Source of the DNA: Verrucomicrobiota bacterium
GTDB lineage: Bacteria > Verrucomicrobiota > Verrucomicrobiia > Verrucomicrobiales > Akkermansiaceae
Reading direction: 5' to 3'
Assembly (NCBI GenBank): GCA_009885905.1
Contig: VFJU01000480.1
Location: 1 to 12,047 of the forward strand
Length of the DNA: 12,047 nt
Shown here: positions 1 to 8,101 of the stretch, in pieces
Layout: each line of letters opens with the position of its first letter
How positions within the stretch are numbered: the stretch's first letter is position 1
Program-made: the position numbers and the translations under genes
The notes under the pieces: generated by a model
Database searches by the model: none
Told to the model about the DNA's origin: nothing
What the model saw: the letters and a program-made list of their open reading frames with translations, nothing else

Positions 1-556
1 CTAACAACTGAGATGTCGATGCAACGGTACGCTCGACAGCTTTTCTACCAGTCAACCAATAGGCTAACAGATCTGGAACAAAGAGCAAACAATCTGCATT
101 TAACAACGCAGGACTTTTTTTGTGAGCCTCTGCCAACAAATGAAGCGAGCTATTATAGAAATTTGTTTTGAGTCCGGTTTGCGCGTAGATTTCCATCTCA
201 GGCAAAGTCGTGTGCATCGCCTCCGCCATTCCCTCAAAGCGAGTGTCACGGTATTGGTGCGGCATTCCTAACAACTCTCCATTCAGATCGAGCAAGCCAA
301 AATCACATCCCCATGTGTCGATGCCGATCGAGACGATATTTTCGCCATATCGTTCCACCGCGCTGCGCAGGCCCAAGAGGATTTCGCGGTAAAGTCCGAT
401 GATATTCCAAAATGAACCACCCGGCAGCTCAGTGCCTGGATTTTCGAAACGATGAACCTCCTCAAGCTCGAGTTTGTTGAAATCCGTCTTCGCGGCGATC
501 ACGCGACCGCTGCCTGCGCCTAAATCCACGGCGATAAATACTTTGGGTGAGGTCAT
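1..556 (-). CDS. rhaB: Rhamnulokinase-like FGGY carbohydrate kinase, N-terminal part (cut by window edge)
   Basis: The minus-strand frame stays open from an ATG at 556-554 to the left edge, giving 185 codons of a protein that is normally about 470-490 residues. The start carries the sugar-kinase phosphate motif VDLGAGSGR (residues 10-18), and further on SIGIDTWGCDFGLLD, which closely matches the SIGIDTWGVDFVLLD stretch I recall from E. coli RhaB. Further matches are the YRDTR motif and a terminal TSQLL resembling the RhaB TTTQL segment. Family members phosphorylate L-rhamnulose with ATP in the cytoplasm, in deoxyhexose breakdown. An L-fuculokinase or other FGGY substrate cannot be excluded because the C-terminal half is missing. 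It lies 136 bases downstream of atpC on the same strand, with a terminator candidate between, so it is probably a separate unit. No Shine-Dalgarno site is visible before the ATG. Confidence 0.8.
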   Translation of the reverse strand, partial: MTSPKVFIAVDLGAGSGRVIAAKTDFNKLELEEVHRFENPGTELPGGSFWNIIGLYREILLGLRSAVERYGENIVSIGIDTWGCDFGLLDLNGELLGMPHQYRDTRFEGMAEAMHTTLPEMEIYAQTGLKTNFYNSSLHLLAEAHKKSPALLNADCLLFVPDLLAYWLTGRKAVERTVASTSQLL

Positions 557-670
557 GTTGGATCAACTGGGATTGGACCTATCGTTTTTCAACACCTCTC
601 TTGATGCAACATCGAATCGAAAGAGAATTGGAAATCTCTGATTCGGGTTTCTAAGGAGCACTTTAAAGGC

Positions 671-705
671 AAAAACCGCAGTAAGCTCAAACTCAGTGCT
701 TACGC
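671..705 (-). terminator. Candidate intrinsic terminator of the atp operon
   Basis: On the transcribed (minus) strand the arms GCGTAAGC and GCTTAC(T)GC pair with one bulged T around an 11-base loop and are followed by GGTTTTT. The 5' arm lies in the last codons of atpC and its stop codon (693-695) falls in the loop, so coding sequence and terminator overlap. It separates the atp operon from the downstream kinase gene. The stem is modest, so readthrough is possible. Confidence 0.55.
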
Positions 706-1100
706 TTGAACAGCAACGCCGCCGTTGACCTAGCAATGATGCCTTGGAGATAGGCTACCTCCTCCGCGTCGAGATTGTGGTCGATAGACGCCAATTTCAC
801 ATTCGCCCGCTGGATGGCTGCCTCGACGTGTTCTTCATCGATCTCAGCTTCTCCAAGCGCGCTGTCTGTTAGGACGATCACCTTGGTGCCAGTAACTTCA
901 GCGAAGCCTGAACCGATGGCAAGCATTTCGACTTTACCTTCATGCAGGTAGCGTAATTCACCCGGCTTCAGCGCGGTAACCAGACCGGCGTGACTCGGCA
1001 GAATTCCCATTTCTCCATCAACTCCTGGCAGATAGATATTATCCACAGCACCTGAAAAAATCTTTTTTTCAGGTGTGACGATGTCGAGTACGAGAGGCAT
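693..1100 (-). CDS. atpC: F1Fo ATP synthase subunit epsilon
   Basis: This encodes a 135-residue protein, close to the usual 130-140 residues of the bacterial epsilon subunit. The N-terminal beta-sandwich shows the family pattern: LDIVTPEKKIFSG near the start, then YLPGVDGEMGILPSHAGLVTALKPGELR. The C-terminal part (from about residue 88) is a helical hairpin rich in E, A and R, of the kind that can insert into F1 and inhibit ATP hydrolysis. Epsilon sits on the central stalk with gamma and couples it to the c-ring. It is the last gene of the operon, 43 bases after atpD. The ATG at 1100-1098 is preceded by a pyrimidine-rich stretch (ACCTCTACC) rather than a purine-rich ribosome site. Confidence 0.96.
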   Translation of the reverse strand: MPLVLDIVTPEKKIFSGAVDNIYLPGVDGEMGILPSHAGLVTALKPGELRYLHEGKVEMLAIGSGFAEVTGTKVIVLTDSALGEAEIDEEHVEAAIQRANVKLASIDHNLDAEEVAYLQGIIARSTAALLFKRKH

Positions 1101-1143
1101 GGTAGAGGTAAATGCTAAAACGCTGAAATGATGCGGATTGGAC

Positions 1144-2619
<1,476 letters not shown>

Positions 2620-2645
2620 TTAGAAGTTAAAAGTTAGATTAAAGG

Positions 2646-3491
2646 TCATTCCATCGCCTTCATGGCCGTGGTGATTTCGAGAAGCTCGGATGTGATAGCA
2701 CCCTGCCGTAGTTTGTTATAATCGAGCGTGAGCTCTTTGATGAATTTCTTCGCATTGTCCGTCGCAGACTTCATGGCGACCATACGAGCCGAGTGCTCCG
2801 AGGCACGGGCTTCGACGAGGGCTTGGAAGACTAGGAAGTTAATATAGAGCGGAAGAATCGCGCTCAAAACATCGTTAGGTGACGGCTCGAACAAGAAATC
2901 ATTCGTGTGGGTGGCATCGCCGTGGGTTGTCGGCGGCACGACGGGAAGAAGTTGCACCACTTCCGGTTGTTGGCTCATCGTGTTGACGAAGCGCGTGTAG
3001 GCGACGGTGACCTTATCGTAGTTGTTGGCGAGAAACTCCTTAGAAAGCAGAGTCGCGATGGCACGAGCGTCACCGAATGGGACGGGGTCCTTCACCGAAA
3101 AATCTGCGATCACATTGCGACCGAGCTTTTCCATCATGACGCGTAGTTTACGACCGACCGTGACGTAATCCGCGGATGCTGAAGTTTGGCCGCGAACCAC
3201 GCGAGCGAGGTTGGTGTTGACCGCGCCACAAAGCCCCTTGTCGGTGGAAATAATTAGAACGAGTTCACGGTCACCGGTGCGCTTTTCGAGTAGTGCGTGG
3301 CTTGCATCACTGAAGCCCTCGCTGATGTCCTGAAGCACACCATTGAGCTGTTTGGAATAGTCGCGCCCGGCCATCGCCTGATCCTGCGCTTTCTTCATCT
3401 TCGCAGCAGCGACAAGCTGCATCGCGCGAGTGATCTGCGCGGTGTTTTTGACCGACTTAATGCGTCGGCGGATGTCGCGGAGGTTAGCCAT
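2646..3491 (-). CDS. atpG: F1Fo ATP synthase subunit gamma
   Basis: This encodes a 281-residue gamma subunit, the central rotor shaft that turns inside alpha3beta3 and stands on the c-ring. The N-terminal helix has the family hallmark: ANLRDIRRRIKSVKNTAQIT followed by RAMQLVAAAKMKKAQ. The middle contains the Rossmann-like piece LVLIISTDKGLCGAVNTNL. The C-terminal helix ends in NKLRQGAITSELLEITTAMKAM, again typical. Length and termini are complete. It sits between atpA (47-base gap) and atpD (38-base gap). No regulatory dithiol insert of the chloroplast type is seen. The ATG is preceded by TTTTTAAAT with no Shine-Dalgarno site. Confidence 0.97.
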   Translation of the reverse strand: MANLRDIRRRIKSVKNTAQITRAMQLVAAAKMKKAQDQAMAGRDYSKQLNGVLQDISEGFSDASHALLEKRTGDRELVLIISTDKGLCGAVNTNLARVVRGQTSASADYVTVGRKLRVMMEKLGRNVIADFSVKDPVPFGDARAIATLLSKEFLANNYDKVTVAYTRFVNTMSQQPEVVQLLPVVPPTTHGDATHTNDFLFEPSPNDVLSAILPLYINFLVFQALVEARASEHSARMVAMKSATDNAKKFIKELTLDYNKLRQGAITSELLEITTAMKAME

Positions 3492-3538
3492 ATTTAAAAA
3501 GTGCTAGAGACTGGGATTTAAAATCAGAAACGAATGGG

Positions 3539-5080
3539 TTATTTCCAAGACTTCTTGAAATCCTCGATACCTTGGCTAACAGCCTCGACCATCGCCTTAT
3601 CTTTTTTGAGATCCGGCTTTTCATTACGGATCTTGTCGAGGAGGTCGCCCTTGCGGGTGTTGAAGAAATCACCGAGGGCTGCTTGGAAGCGCTTCACATC
3701 CGGCACGGCGACATCGTCAAAGTAGCCATTTTGCATCGCGAAGAGATAAATCGATTCCATCTCCATGGCGAGTGGGCTGTATTGATTTTGTTTGAAGAGC
3801 TCAACGATGCGAGCGCCTCGGTCGAGTTTCTTTTTGGTAGATGCGTCGAGGTCCGAACCGAACTGCGCGAAGGCTTGAAGCTCGCGATACTGCGCGAGGT
3901 CGAGCTTGGTGGTGCCGGCCACGGACTTGATCGTCTTGGTCTGACAAGCGGAGCCCACGCGGGACACCGAAAGACCCACCGAAATCGCAGGGCGGATGCC
4001 TTGATAGAAAAGATCGGTTTCAAGATAGATTTGACCGTCGGTGATAGAAATCACGTTGGTTGGAATATAGGCGGACACGTCGCCTGCTTGCGTCTCGATG
4101 ATTGGCAATGCGGTGAGCGAGCCACCCCCCGCAGCTTCTGATAGACGCGCCGAACGCTCGAGCAACCGGGAGTGAAGGTAGAAAACGTCACCTGGATATG
4201 CTTCCCGACCGGATGGGCGGCGAAGGATCAGCGACACTTGGCGATAGGCGACCGCGTGCTTGGAAAGGTCGTCAAATACGATCAAGCAGTCCTTGCCCTG
4301 ATCCATCAAATACTCGGCGATCGAGCAACCTGCGTAAGGAGCGAGGTACTGCATCGCCGCAGCGTCCGAAGCGGAAGCGGAGACGATGGTGGTGTATTCC
4401 ATTGCACCGGCGTCTTCAAGGATCTTCTGGATCCGAGCGACGTTAGAGAGCTTCTGGCCGATGGCGACGTAGATGCAATACATCGGCTTGTGGTTTTGCA
4501 GCTTGCCGTTTTCCGCAGCCTTATTTTGTTGGGCTTGGGAAATGATGGTGTCCACGGCGATGGTGGTCTTGCCCGTGGCACGGTCGCCAATGATTAGCTC
4601 GCGTTGACCACGGCCGACGGGGATCATCGCATCGATGGACATGATGCCGGTTTGCACGGGGACGGAAACGGATTTGCGCTTGATGATGCCCGGTGCGATT
4701 TTCTCCATCGGATAGAAAGCGGCCGCGGCGATGTCGCCCTTGCCGTCGATCGGTGCGCCAAGCGCGTTGACCACGCGGCCGAGAACCGCTTCACCGACAG
4801 GCACCGAAAGCAGTTTGCCGGTGGTGCGGCATTGGTCGCCTTCTTTGACTGCAGAATAATTTCCGAGCAGCACGACGCCGACTTCGCTTTCTTCAAGATT
4901 GAGGGCCATGCCGGTGACGCCACCACCGAACTCGATCATCTCGTTGAGCATGACGTCAGACAGGCCTTCCACCTTGGCGACACCGTCACCGACTTGTCGG
5001 ACGGTGCCGACGTTAGTTTTTTCGACCGACGCGGTGATACCGGCGATCTGTTGTTCAAGTTCCTGGAGGATGCTACTCAT
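3539..5080 (-). CDS. atpA: F1Fo ATP synthase subunit alpha
   Basis: This is a 513-residue, full-length alpha subunit. It carries the non-catalytic nucleotide site with P-loop GDRATGKT (165-172), where most family members I know have GDRQTGKT. Other landmarks are [10 protein letters not shown] (201-210), [19 protein letters not shown] (266-284) and [12 protein letters not shown] (287-298). [14 protein letters not shown] contains the arginine finger at Arg374, which reaches into the beta catalytic site. [20 protein letters not shown] near residue 395 is also highly conserved. Alpha alternates with beta in F1 and its N-terminus anchors the peripheral stalk through delta. It follows atpH after 50 bases. 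The ATG is preceded by CCTTTTCTT, without a Shine-Dalgarno site. Confidence 0.98.
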   Translation of the reverse strand: MSSILQELEQQIAGITASVEKTNVGTVRQVGDGVAKVEGLSDVMLNEMIEFGGGVTGMALNLEESEVGVVLLGNYSAVKEGDQCRTTGKLLSVPVGEAVLGRVVNALGAPIDGKGDIAAAAFYPMEKIAPGIIKRKSVSVPVQTGIMSIDAMIPVGRGQRELIIGDRATGKTTIAVDTIISQAQQNKAAENGKLQNHKPMYCIYVAIGQKLSNVARIQKILEDAGAMEYTTIVSASASDAAAMQYLAPYAGCSIAEYLMDQGKDCLIVFDDLSKHAVAYRQVSLILRRPSGREAYPGDVFYLHSRLLERSARLSEAAGGGSLTALPIIETQAGDVSAYIPTNVISITDGQIYLETDLFYQGIRPAISVGLSVSRVGSACQTKTIKSVAGTTKLDLAQYRELQAFAQFGSDLDASTKKKLDRGARIVELFKQNQYSPLAMEMESIYLFAMQNGYFDDVAVPDVKRFQAALGDFFNTRKGDLLDKIRNEKPDLKKDKAMVEAVSQGIEDFKKSWK

Positions 5081-5130
5081 AAGAAAAGGTTGCTAGGGAT
5101 CAGTGTTCGGTTTTGAGCAATTAGAAGAAA

Positions 5131-5523
5131 TCAGAAAGCGTTAGATAGGCGTGCAAGGCGACTCTGGACGGAGCCGTCAAAAACATCGTTGCCCACGCGG
5201 ATACGGAGGCCTCCGAGTAATTCCGGAGTGGTTTGAAATTGAAAGACCAAGTTGGGACCGTATTGATTGGCAAGACCGGCGACCACGCGCTGGCGGGTGC
5301 CGTCGTCAAGCGCCACGGCGCTTTCCACGGTCACCTCGCGCCGCTCGATTTCAAGGCGCGTGAGGCGTTGAACCGCAGCGAGGATCGCCTTGTAGTCGCG
5401 CGGCGTGCTCTCGATGAGACGAGCGATCACCGTGCGCAGCTTGCTCTCATCGAAGCGACCATTCGTTTGGCAAAGACCAAACAAGCGACGAGCCGAGGCA
5501 GCAGCGGTTTTAGAAATTTTCAT
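5131..5523 (-). CDS. atpH: F1Fo ATP synthase subunit delta, short form
   Basis: This is identified by position between atpF and atpA and by its C-terminal end: GGLRIRVGNDVFDGSVQSRLARL (104-126) matches the delta-family pattern I recall (E. coli [23 protein letters not shown]). The product from the ATG at 5523 is only 130 residues, against about 175-180 usually. The missing part is in the N-terminal six-helix domain that caps F1; the C-terminal domain that meets the b subunits is intact. The frame can be lengthened only to a TTG at 5553, overlapping the atpF stop, and a stop codon lies 14 codons further upstream, so no long N-terminus is hidden here. Delta links F1 to the peripheral stalk. It lies 26 bases after atpF. 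Confidence 0.85.
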   Translation of the reverse strand: MKISKTAAASARRLFGLCQTNGRFDESKLRTVIARLIESTPRDYKAILAAVQRLTRLEIERREVTVESAVALDDGTRQRVVAGLANQYGPNLVFQFQTTPELLGGLRIRVGNDVFDGSVQSRLARLSNAF

Positions 5524-5549
5524 AGTGAGGAATGAAAGGAATCCGTGGA

Positions 5550-6092
5550 TCAAGCTTCGACCTTGGCGAGTGCGTCTTCGTTGATGCGCACTTGGTCATC
5601 CGCTGTGAGAATCTTGCCGGTGACTTGCGAAGTCGTCTGCGCCACAAGGCGACCGAACTCGCGCTTCAGCTCGGTGTGGAGGCGCTCACGGTCTGCTTTC
5701 GCAGCAGCCTCGGCTTTCGTTAGAATCTGTTGTGCTTGTGCGATCGCTTCTTGCGATTTCTGCTCGGTGAACACAGCGGCACCGTGTCTAGCCTCATTAA
5801 CCAAGCGGACCGCCTCTTCGTTCGCCTTGGCGATCGCAGCGGCGGTGTTCGCTTCCGAGTCTGCGAGTTGTTTTTCGATTTGCTTGAGCTTCGCTTCACC
5901 CGCAGCGATGCGGGTTTTGCGCTCAATGAGAATGGCCTGCACTGGACCAAACGCAAATTTTTTCAAGATGATGATCACCACAATAAAGTTTACCACCTGT
6001 GCGATGAAGAACGGCCAATTCAGCCCGAACGTTTTCGAAATGGTTTCCAAGACGCCGGGATTTTCGGCGGCGACAGCAAGAAATGTGGTCAT
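5550..6092 (-). CDS. atpF: F1Fo ATP synthase subunit b
   Basis: This encodes a 180-residue b subunit. A short periplasmic N-terminus leads into one membrane helix (about residues 24-44, FFIAQVVNFIVVIIILKKF). The rest is a long, highly charged alanine-rich coiled coil with repeated A/E/K/Q heptad-like spacing, which forms the peripheral stalk holding F1 still against the a subunit. Only one b-type gene is present in the operon (no b'), so a homodimer is expected. It begins 67 bases after atpE, behind the hairpin described separately, and its stop codon is 26 bases before the atpH ATG. Upstream of the ATG is AACTTTCAATGCT, with no Shine-Dalgarno site. Confidence 0.95.
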   Translation of the reverse strand: MTTFLAVAAENPGVLETISKTFGLNWPFFIAQVVNFIVVIIILKKFAFGPVQAILIERKTRIAAGEAKLKQIEKQLADSEANTAAAIAKANEEAVRLVNEARHGAAVFTEQKSQEAIAQAQQILTKAEAAAKADRERLHTELKREFGRLVAQTTSQVTGKILTADDQVRINEDALAKVEA

Positions 6093-6111
6093 AGCATTGA
6101 AAGTTCGTGAG

Positions 6112-6154
6112 AAAAATGGTCACCCGCACCACGAAAGTGGGTGCGAGCGACCAT
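6112..6154 (-). terminator. Intra-operon hairpin with U-run between atpE and atpF (attenuator or partial terminator)
   Basis: Five bases after the atpE stop the transcript can fold into a long hairpin. ATGGTC (6121-6116 on the plus strand) pairs perfectly with GACCAT (6154-6149), then there is a 3x3 internal loop. CGCACC then pairs with GGTGCG, and the stem can extend inward (CAC with GTG, one bulged base) to a 4-base loop. On the minus strand the closing GACCAT is followed at once by TTTTTCTC. A stem with a U-run is the form of an intrinsic terminator, so part of the transcription could stop here. It could equally protect the 3' end of an atpB-atpE mRNA. The structure is seen in sequence; the role is inferred. 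Confidence 0.6.
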
Positions 6155-6159
6155 GCGAA

Positions 6160-6354
6160 TTAGAATGGAACGGCGAAGGCGGAGAGAATGAAAATACCCT
6201 CGATCAACGCTGCTAAGATGATCGAGACCACCAGAATGGGTGTCGCGGCACCAGGATTACGACCCGTCGCCTCAGCCGCTTTTGAGCCAAGAATTCCGAT
6301 ACCGATTCCACCACCGAGGGCGGCGAGAGCTACTGCAAATGCTTTCGTGAACAT
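6160..6354 (-). CDS. atpE: F1Fo ATP synthase subunit c (proteolipid)
   Basis: This is a two-helix proteolipid of only 64 residues, at the short end for the family (about 70-90). Helix 1 carries the glycine-rich helix-packing pattern GGGIGIGILG (14-23), the polar loop reads ATGRNPGAA (29-37) where many relatives have RQPE, and helix 2 contains the ion-carrying carboxylate Glu52 in AALIEGIFILSAF. Subunits form the rotating c-ring. The residue after Glu52 is Gly rather than Ser/Thr and there is no helix-1 Gln in the usual sodium-site position, which points to proton coupling (inference). The ATG at 6354 was chosen because it gives a standard N-terminus (MFTKAFAVAL); the frame stays open for 16 further codons upstream without a better start. 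Confidence 0.95.
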   Translation of the reverse strand: MFTKAFAVALAALGGGIGIGILGSKAAEATGRNPGAATPILVVSIILAALIEGIFILSAFAVPF

Positions 6355-6432
6355 AGTCTGTTTTTTGTTTGTTATGATGTTGGTGTTTTCCGCAACCCCC
6401 ACTTTCTTGAAATGGTCAGGCAGCTGAAATTT

Positions 6433-7311
6433 TTAATGGTGCTCTTCTTCGCCATGATCGCAGATCAATTTGAGGAAAATTGCGCAAAGAAGTGTGAAAA
6501 CCAAAGCTTGAACGAAGCCTACTAACAATTCCATGAAGTAGAATGGCAACGCAGGCAACCAAGAGAGAAATTTCTGAAGGGAGGTGGGAATTAAATTCAT
6601 CAGGGATTCCAGCGTTTGCTCGCCGCCGTAGATATTGCCGTAAAGACGGAAGGTCAGCGCAACAGGACGAATCGCAATCGAAATCACCTCTAGCACCCCT
6701 ACAAATAGGAATACTGGGATCATCAGCATCAACATAACCCCTTCAAAATTTCCTTTTGGGGCAAAAATATGTGCCAAAAACCCCCGAAGATTGTTCTCGG
6801 TGAGCGCCCAGTACAGCCAAAGAATCGCGAAGCTGAACGACATGGCCGCGGTCATATTTATGTCTGCATTCGCACCACGCAACCATGGTAAAAATCCTTT
6901 GTGACCGTGTGCATCAAGCGTGTCCCATCCTACCGTGCCCACGCCGGGAATGAGACCTAGGTAATTGCTGACTAGGATGAAGAAAAAAACCGAACCAAAA
7001 AACCAAAACGTGCGCTTCGTCAAATGTGCACCCATCAACCCCTCTAGGAAATCGTAGAGCGACTCAATCACCCACTCTGCAAAGTTTTGAAAGCCTGCGG
7101 GGACCAAAGCCATTTTGCGTGTTGCCGCTCGGCAAAATAAAACAATCAAACCCACCGCGACCCAGACCATGATCATCGAGTTGGTTATCGGGAAGATTTC
7201 ATGAAGACGCTGAGCATCGAGCGGCAATGCATGATGTCCTGACTCCGCGGCAGCAAGGACGGTGAGTGGACTCAATATCCAAAAAATAAAAGTGGCGAAG
7301 GTATAGCGCAT
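6433..7311 (-). CDS. atpB: F1Fo ATP synthase subunit a
   Basis: This encodes a 292-residue membrane subunit a, which provides the two ion half-channels next to the c-ring. The essential arginine is Arg222 in ALTFRLYGNIYGGE (E. coli Arg210), followed by Asn225 and Glu231 in their usual spacing, and Gln268 in GFVQALVFTLLCAIFLKLI corresponds to E. coli Gln252. Several hydrophobic helices are visible, for example residues 45-60, 102-122 and 194-214. The N-terminus (about 1-21, ending VLAAA) looks like a cleavable signal peptide, as in several longer bacterial a subunits. The C-terminus is a charged EEEHH tail. It is the first gene of the operon; no atpI lies upstream, and HU is divergent. Confidence 0.96.
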   Translation of the reverse strand: MRYTFATFIFWILSPLTVLAAAESGHHALPLDAQRLHEIFPITNSMIMVWVAVGLIVLFCRAATRKMALVPAGFQNFAEWVIESLYDFLEGLMGAHLTKRTFWFFGSVFFFILVSNYLGLIPGVGTVGWDTLDAHGHKGFLPWLRGANADINMTAAMSFSFAILWLYWALTENNLRGFLAHIFAPKGNFEGVMLMLMIPVFLFVGVLEVISIAIRPVALTFRLYGNIYGGEQTLESLMNLIPTSLQKFLSWLPALPFYFMELLVGFVQALVFTLLCAIFLKLICDHGEEEHH

Positions 7312-7342
7312 TTAAGAATACCACCAATAGTGGGCGCGGGGT

Positions 7343-7371
7343 CTTTAATGAATCGCCGACGACCTTCGCAA
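7343..7371 (-). promoter_or_regulatory. Possible sigma-70-like promoter of the atp operon
   Basis: On the minus strand TTGCGA (7371-7366) and TTAAAG (7348-7343) are separated by 17 bases, about 30 bases before the atpB start. Only three to four positions of each hexamer fit the consensus, and the sigma preference of this lineage may differ, so this is a weak call. If right, the CRP-like palindrome would be centred roughly 50 bases upstream of the transcription start, in an activator-like position. Confidence 0.25.
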
Positions 7372-7378
7372 GCCCTAT

Positions 7379-7396
7379 TTGTGAAAAATTTCACAA
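7379..7396. promoter_or_regulatory. CRP/FNR-family-type operator upstream of atpB
   Basis: This is a perfect inverted repeat with 8-base arms TTGTGAAA and TTTCACAA around two central bases. The core reads TGTGA-N6-TCACA, exactly the spacing and half-sites of the E. coli CRP consensus. It lies 68-85 bases before the atpB ATG. Binding by a CRP/FNR-family regulator, with carbon or energy control of ATP synthase, is inference; no regulator gene is in the window. Confidence 0.5.
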
Positions 7397-7553
7397 GCTC
7401 GTAAAAAACGATGGAAAATCAGCCTCGCAGACCATTCACCCACCGCCCAGTGAGGACCGGGTCGGGAGGATCTTTTGAGGAGCAAAGCAATGTGGCAAAA
7501 TTGACACACGTGGCAATGAATGACGCACATTAGAACGAGCAAGTAAATCTATC

Positions 7554-7565
7554 AAATCATGATTT
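7554..7565. repeat. Perfect 12-base palindrome upstream of the HU gene
   Basis: AAATCATGATTT is its own reverse complement and lies about 145 bases before the HU start. It could be an operator for a dimeric regulator, but a 12-base A/T-rich palindrome can also arise by chance. Confidence 0.3.
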
Positions 7566-7708
7566 CCTCGTGATCCGATTTAGACACGTCGAGGGGGTGC
7601 AACACCAGAACCACCCATCTCGTCAAGCCTACAATTTCTAAAAACCCTTTATTTAAAACAGATTTTCTCTTGCCAAGGACACCCGTCATTCTCAAAACCT
7701 CTTCTGCC

Positions 7709-7984
7709 ATGAACAAATCTGAATTGATCGAAGCAGTCCAAGCCGCACTCGGAAAAGACGCCACCAAGCGTTCCGCCGACGAAGCCCTCGAAGCAGTCCT
7801 CTCCTCCATCGCCGCTGGCGTGAAGAAGCAGTCTAAAGTACAAATTATCGGATTCGGAACTTTCGAACTTAAAAAGCGTGCAGCTCGCCAAGGTCGTAAT
7901 CCGAAGACAGGAGAAGCGATGCAAATCGCAGCTTCCACCTCGGTTGGCTTCAAGCCTTCAGCAGCACTTAAAGCTAGCCTGTAA
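7709..7984 (+). CDS. HU-family nucleoid DNA-binding protein
   Basis: This encodes a 91-residue protein of the standard HU/IHF length. The N-terminal helices begin MNKSELIEAVQAALG, the core has VQIIGFGTFELKKRAARQGRNPKTGE (residues 44-69) with the family signature GRNPKTGE in the DNA-gripping arm, and it ends in VGFKPSAALKASL, where FKP is the usual final strand. Dimers bend and package DNA with little sequence specificity. IHF alpha or beta versus HU cannot be settled by eye, though the plain sequence and single-gene context favour HU. The ATG at 7709 gives a canonical N-terminus; 13 further upstream codons are open but not family-like. No Shine-Dalgarno site is seen. It is transcribed divergently from the atp operon and monocistronic, with two terminators behind it. 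Confidence 0.94.
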   Translation: MNKSELIEAVQAALGKDATKRSADEALEAVLSSIAAGVKKQSKVQIIGFGTFELKKRAARQGRNPKTGEAMQIAASTSVGFKPSAALKASL

Positions 7985-7988
7985 GGAT

Positions 7989-8015
7989 GGGGGCGCTTCG
8001 GCACCCTTATTTTTT
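7989..8015 (+). terminator. Intrinsic terminator after the HU gene
   Basis: A GC-rich stem, GGGGG-C-GC against GC-A-CCCTT with one C/A mismatch and two G-T pairs, closes a TTCG tetraloop (7997-8000). It is followed by a T-run at 8010-8015. It starts five bases after the HU stop codon, the classical form of a rho-independent terminator. Confidence 0.8.
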
Positions 8016-8044
8016 AAGCTTATCATCCCTAACAAAAAACCAAT

Positions 8045-8072
8045 AAAACCTCGACCAAGTGGTCGAGGTTTT
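8045..8072. terminator. Bidirectional terminator between HU and the TM2 gene
   Basis: A perfect 12-base stem (AAAACCTCGACC with GGTCGAGGTTTT) closes a four-base AAGT loop. A T-run follows on the plus strand and an A-run precedes it, so it works in both directions. It backs up the HU terminator and ends the convergent TM2 gene, whose stop is 30 bases away. Confidence 0.88.
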
Positions 8073-8101
8073 TTCATTTTCGGGCTGATCAGATCGACGA
8101 T

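Larger units (their letters stand above)
7312..7708. other. Divergent intergenic region between atpB and the HU gene
   Basis: This stretch of 397 bases has no convincing gene. It must hold the promoters for the atp operon (leftward) and for the HU gene (rightward). Visible structure is a CRP/FNR-like palindrome (7379-7396), a perfect 12-base palindrome (7554-7565), two copies of TGGCAA about 20 bases apart (7493 and 7511), and A/T-rich sequence at 7631-7668 before HU. I could not assign a convincing -10/-35 pair for HU. Confidence 0.7.

Noticed and set aside
3572..4141. 189-codon plus-strand open frame inside atpA (and similar ones at 2087-2524 and 4604-5116 in atpD and atpA)
   Set aside because: These are mirror frames of well-conserved ATP synthase genes; the biased codon use of the true gene keeps the opposite strand open.
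5523..5553. TTG start at 5553 for atpH, which would add 10 residues
   Set aside because: It would overlap the atpF stop and add a hydrophobic stretch unlike delta N-termini; the ATG at 5523 gives a plausible KISKTAAASARRLF start.
5545..6216. 223-codon plus-strand open frame opposite atpF, reaching atpE
   Set aside because: It is rich in Ser, Ala and Cys, lies antisense to atpF and the hairpin region, and has no family signature; the opposite strand encodes a complete b subunit.
7477..7533. GAGGAG followed by tiny frames (4 codons from 7490, 5 codons from 7516), possible leader peptides before HU
   Set aside because: No attenuator-like hairpin or regulatory codon run follows, they lie about 200 bases from HU, and short frames like this occur by chance.
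7552..8004. 150-codon minus-strand open frame across the HU gene and its upstream region
   Set aside because: It is antisense to a clear HU gene, shows no recognisable domain, and its composition follows the HU coding frame.
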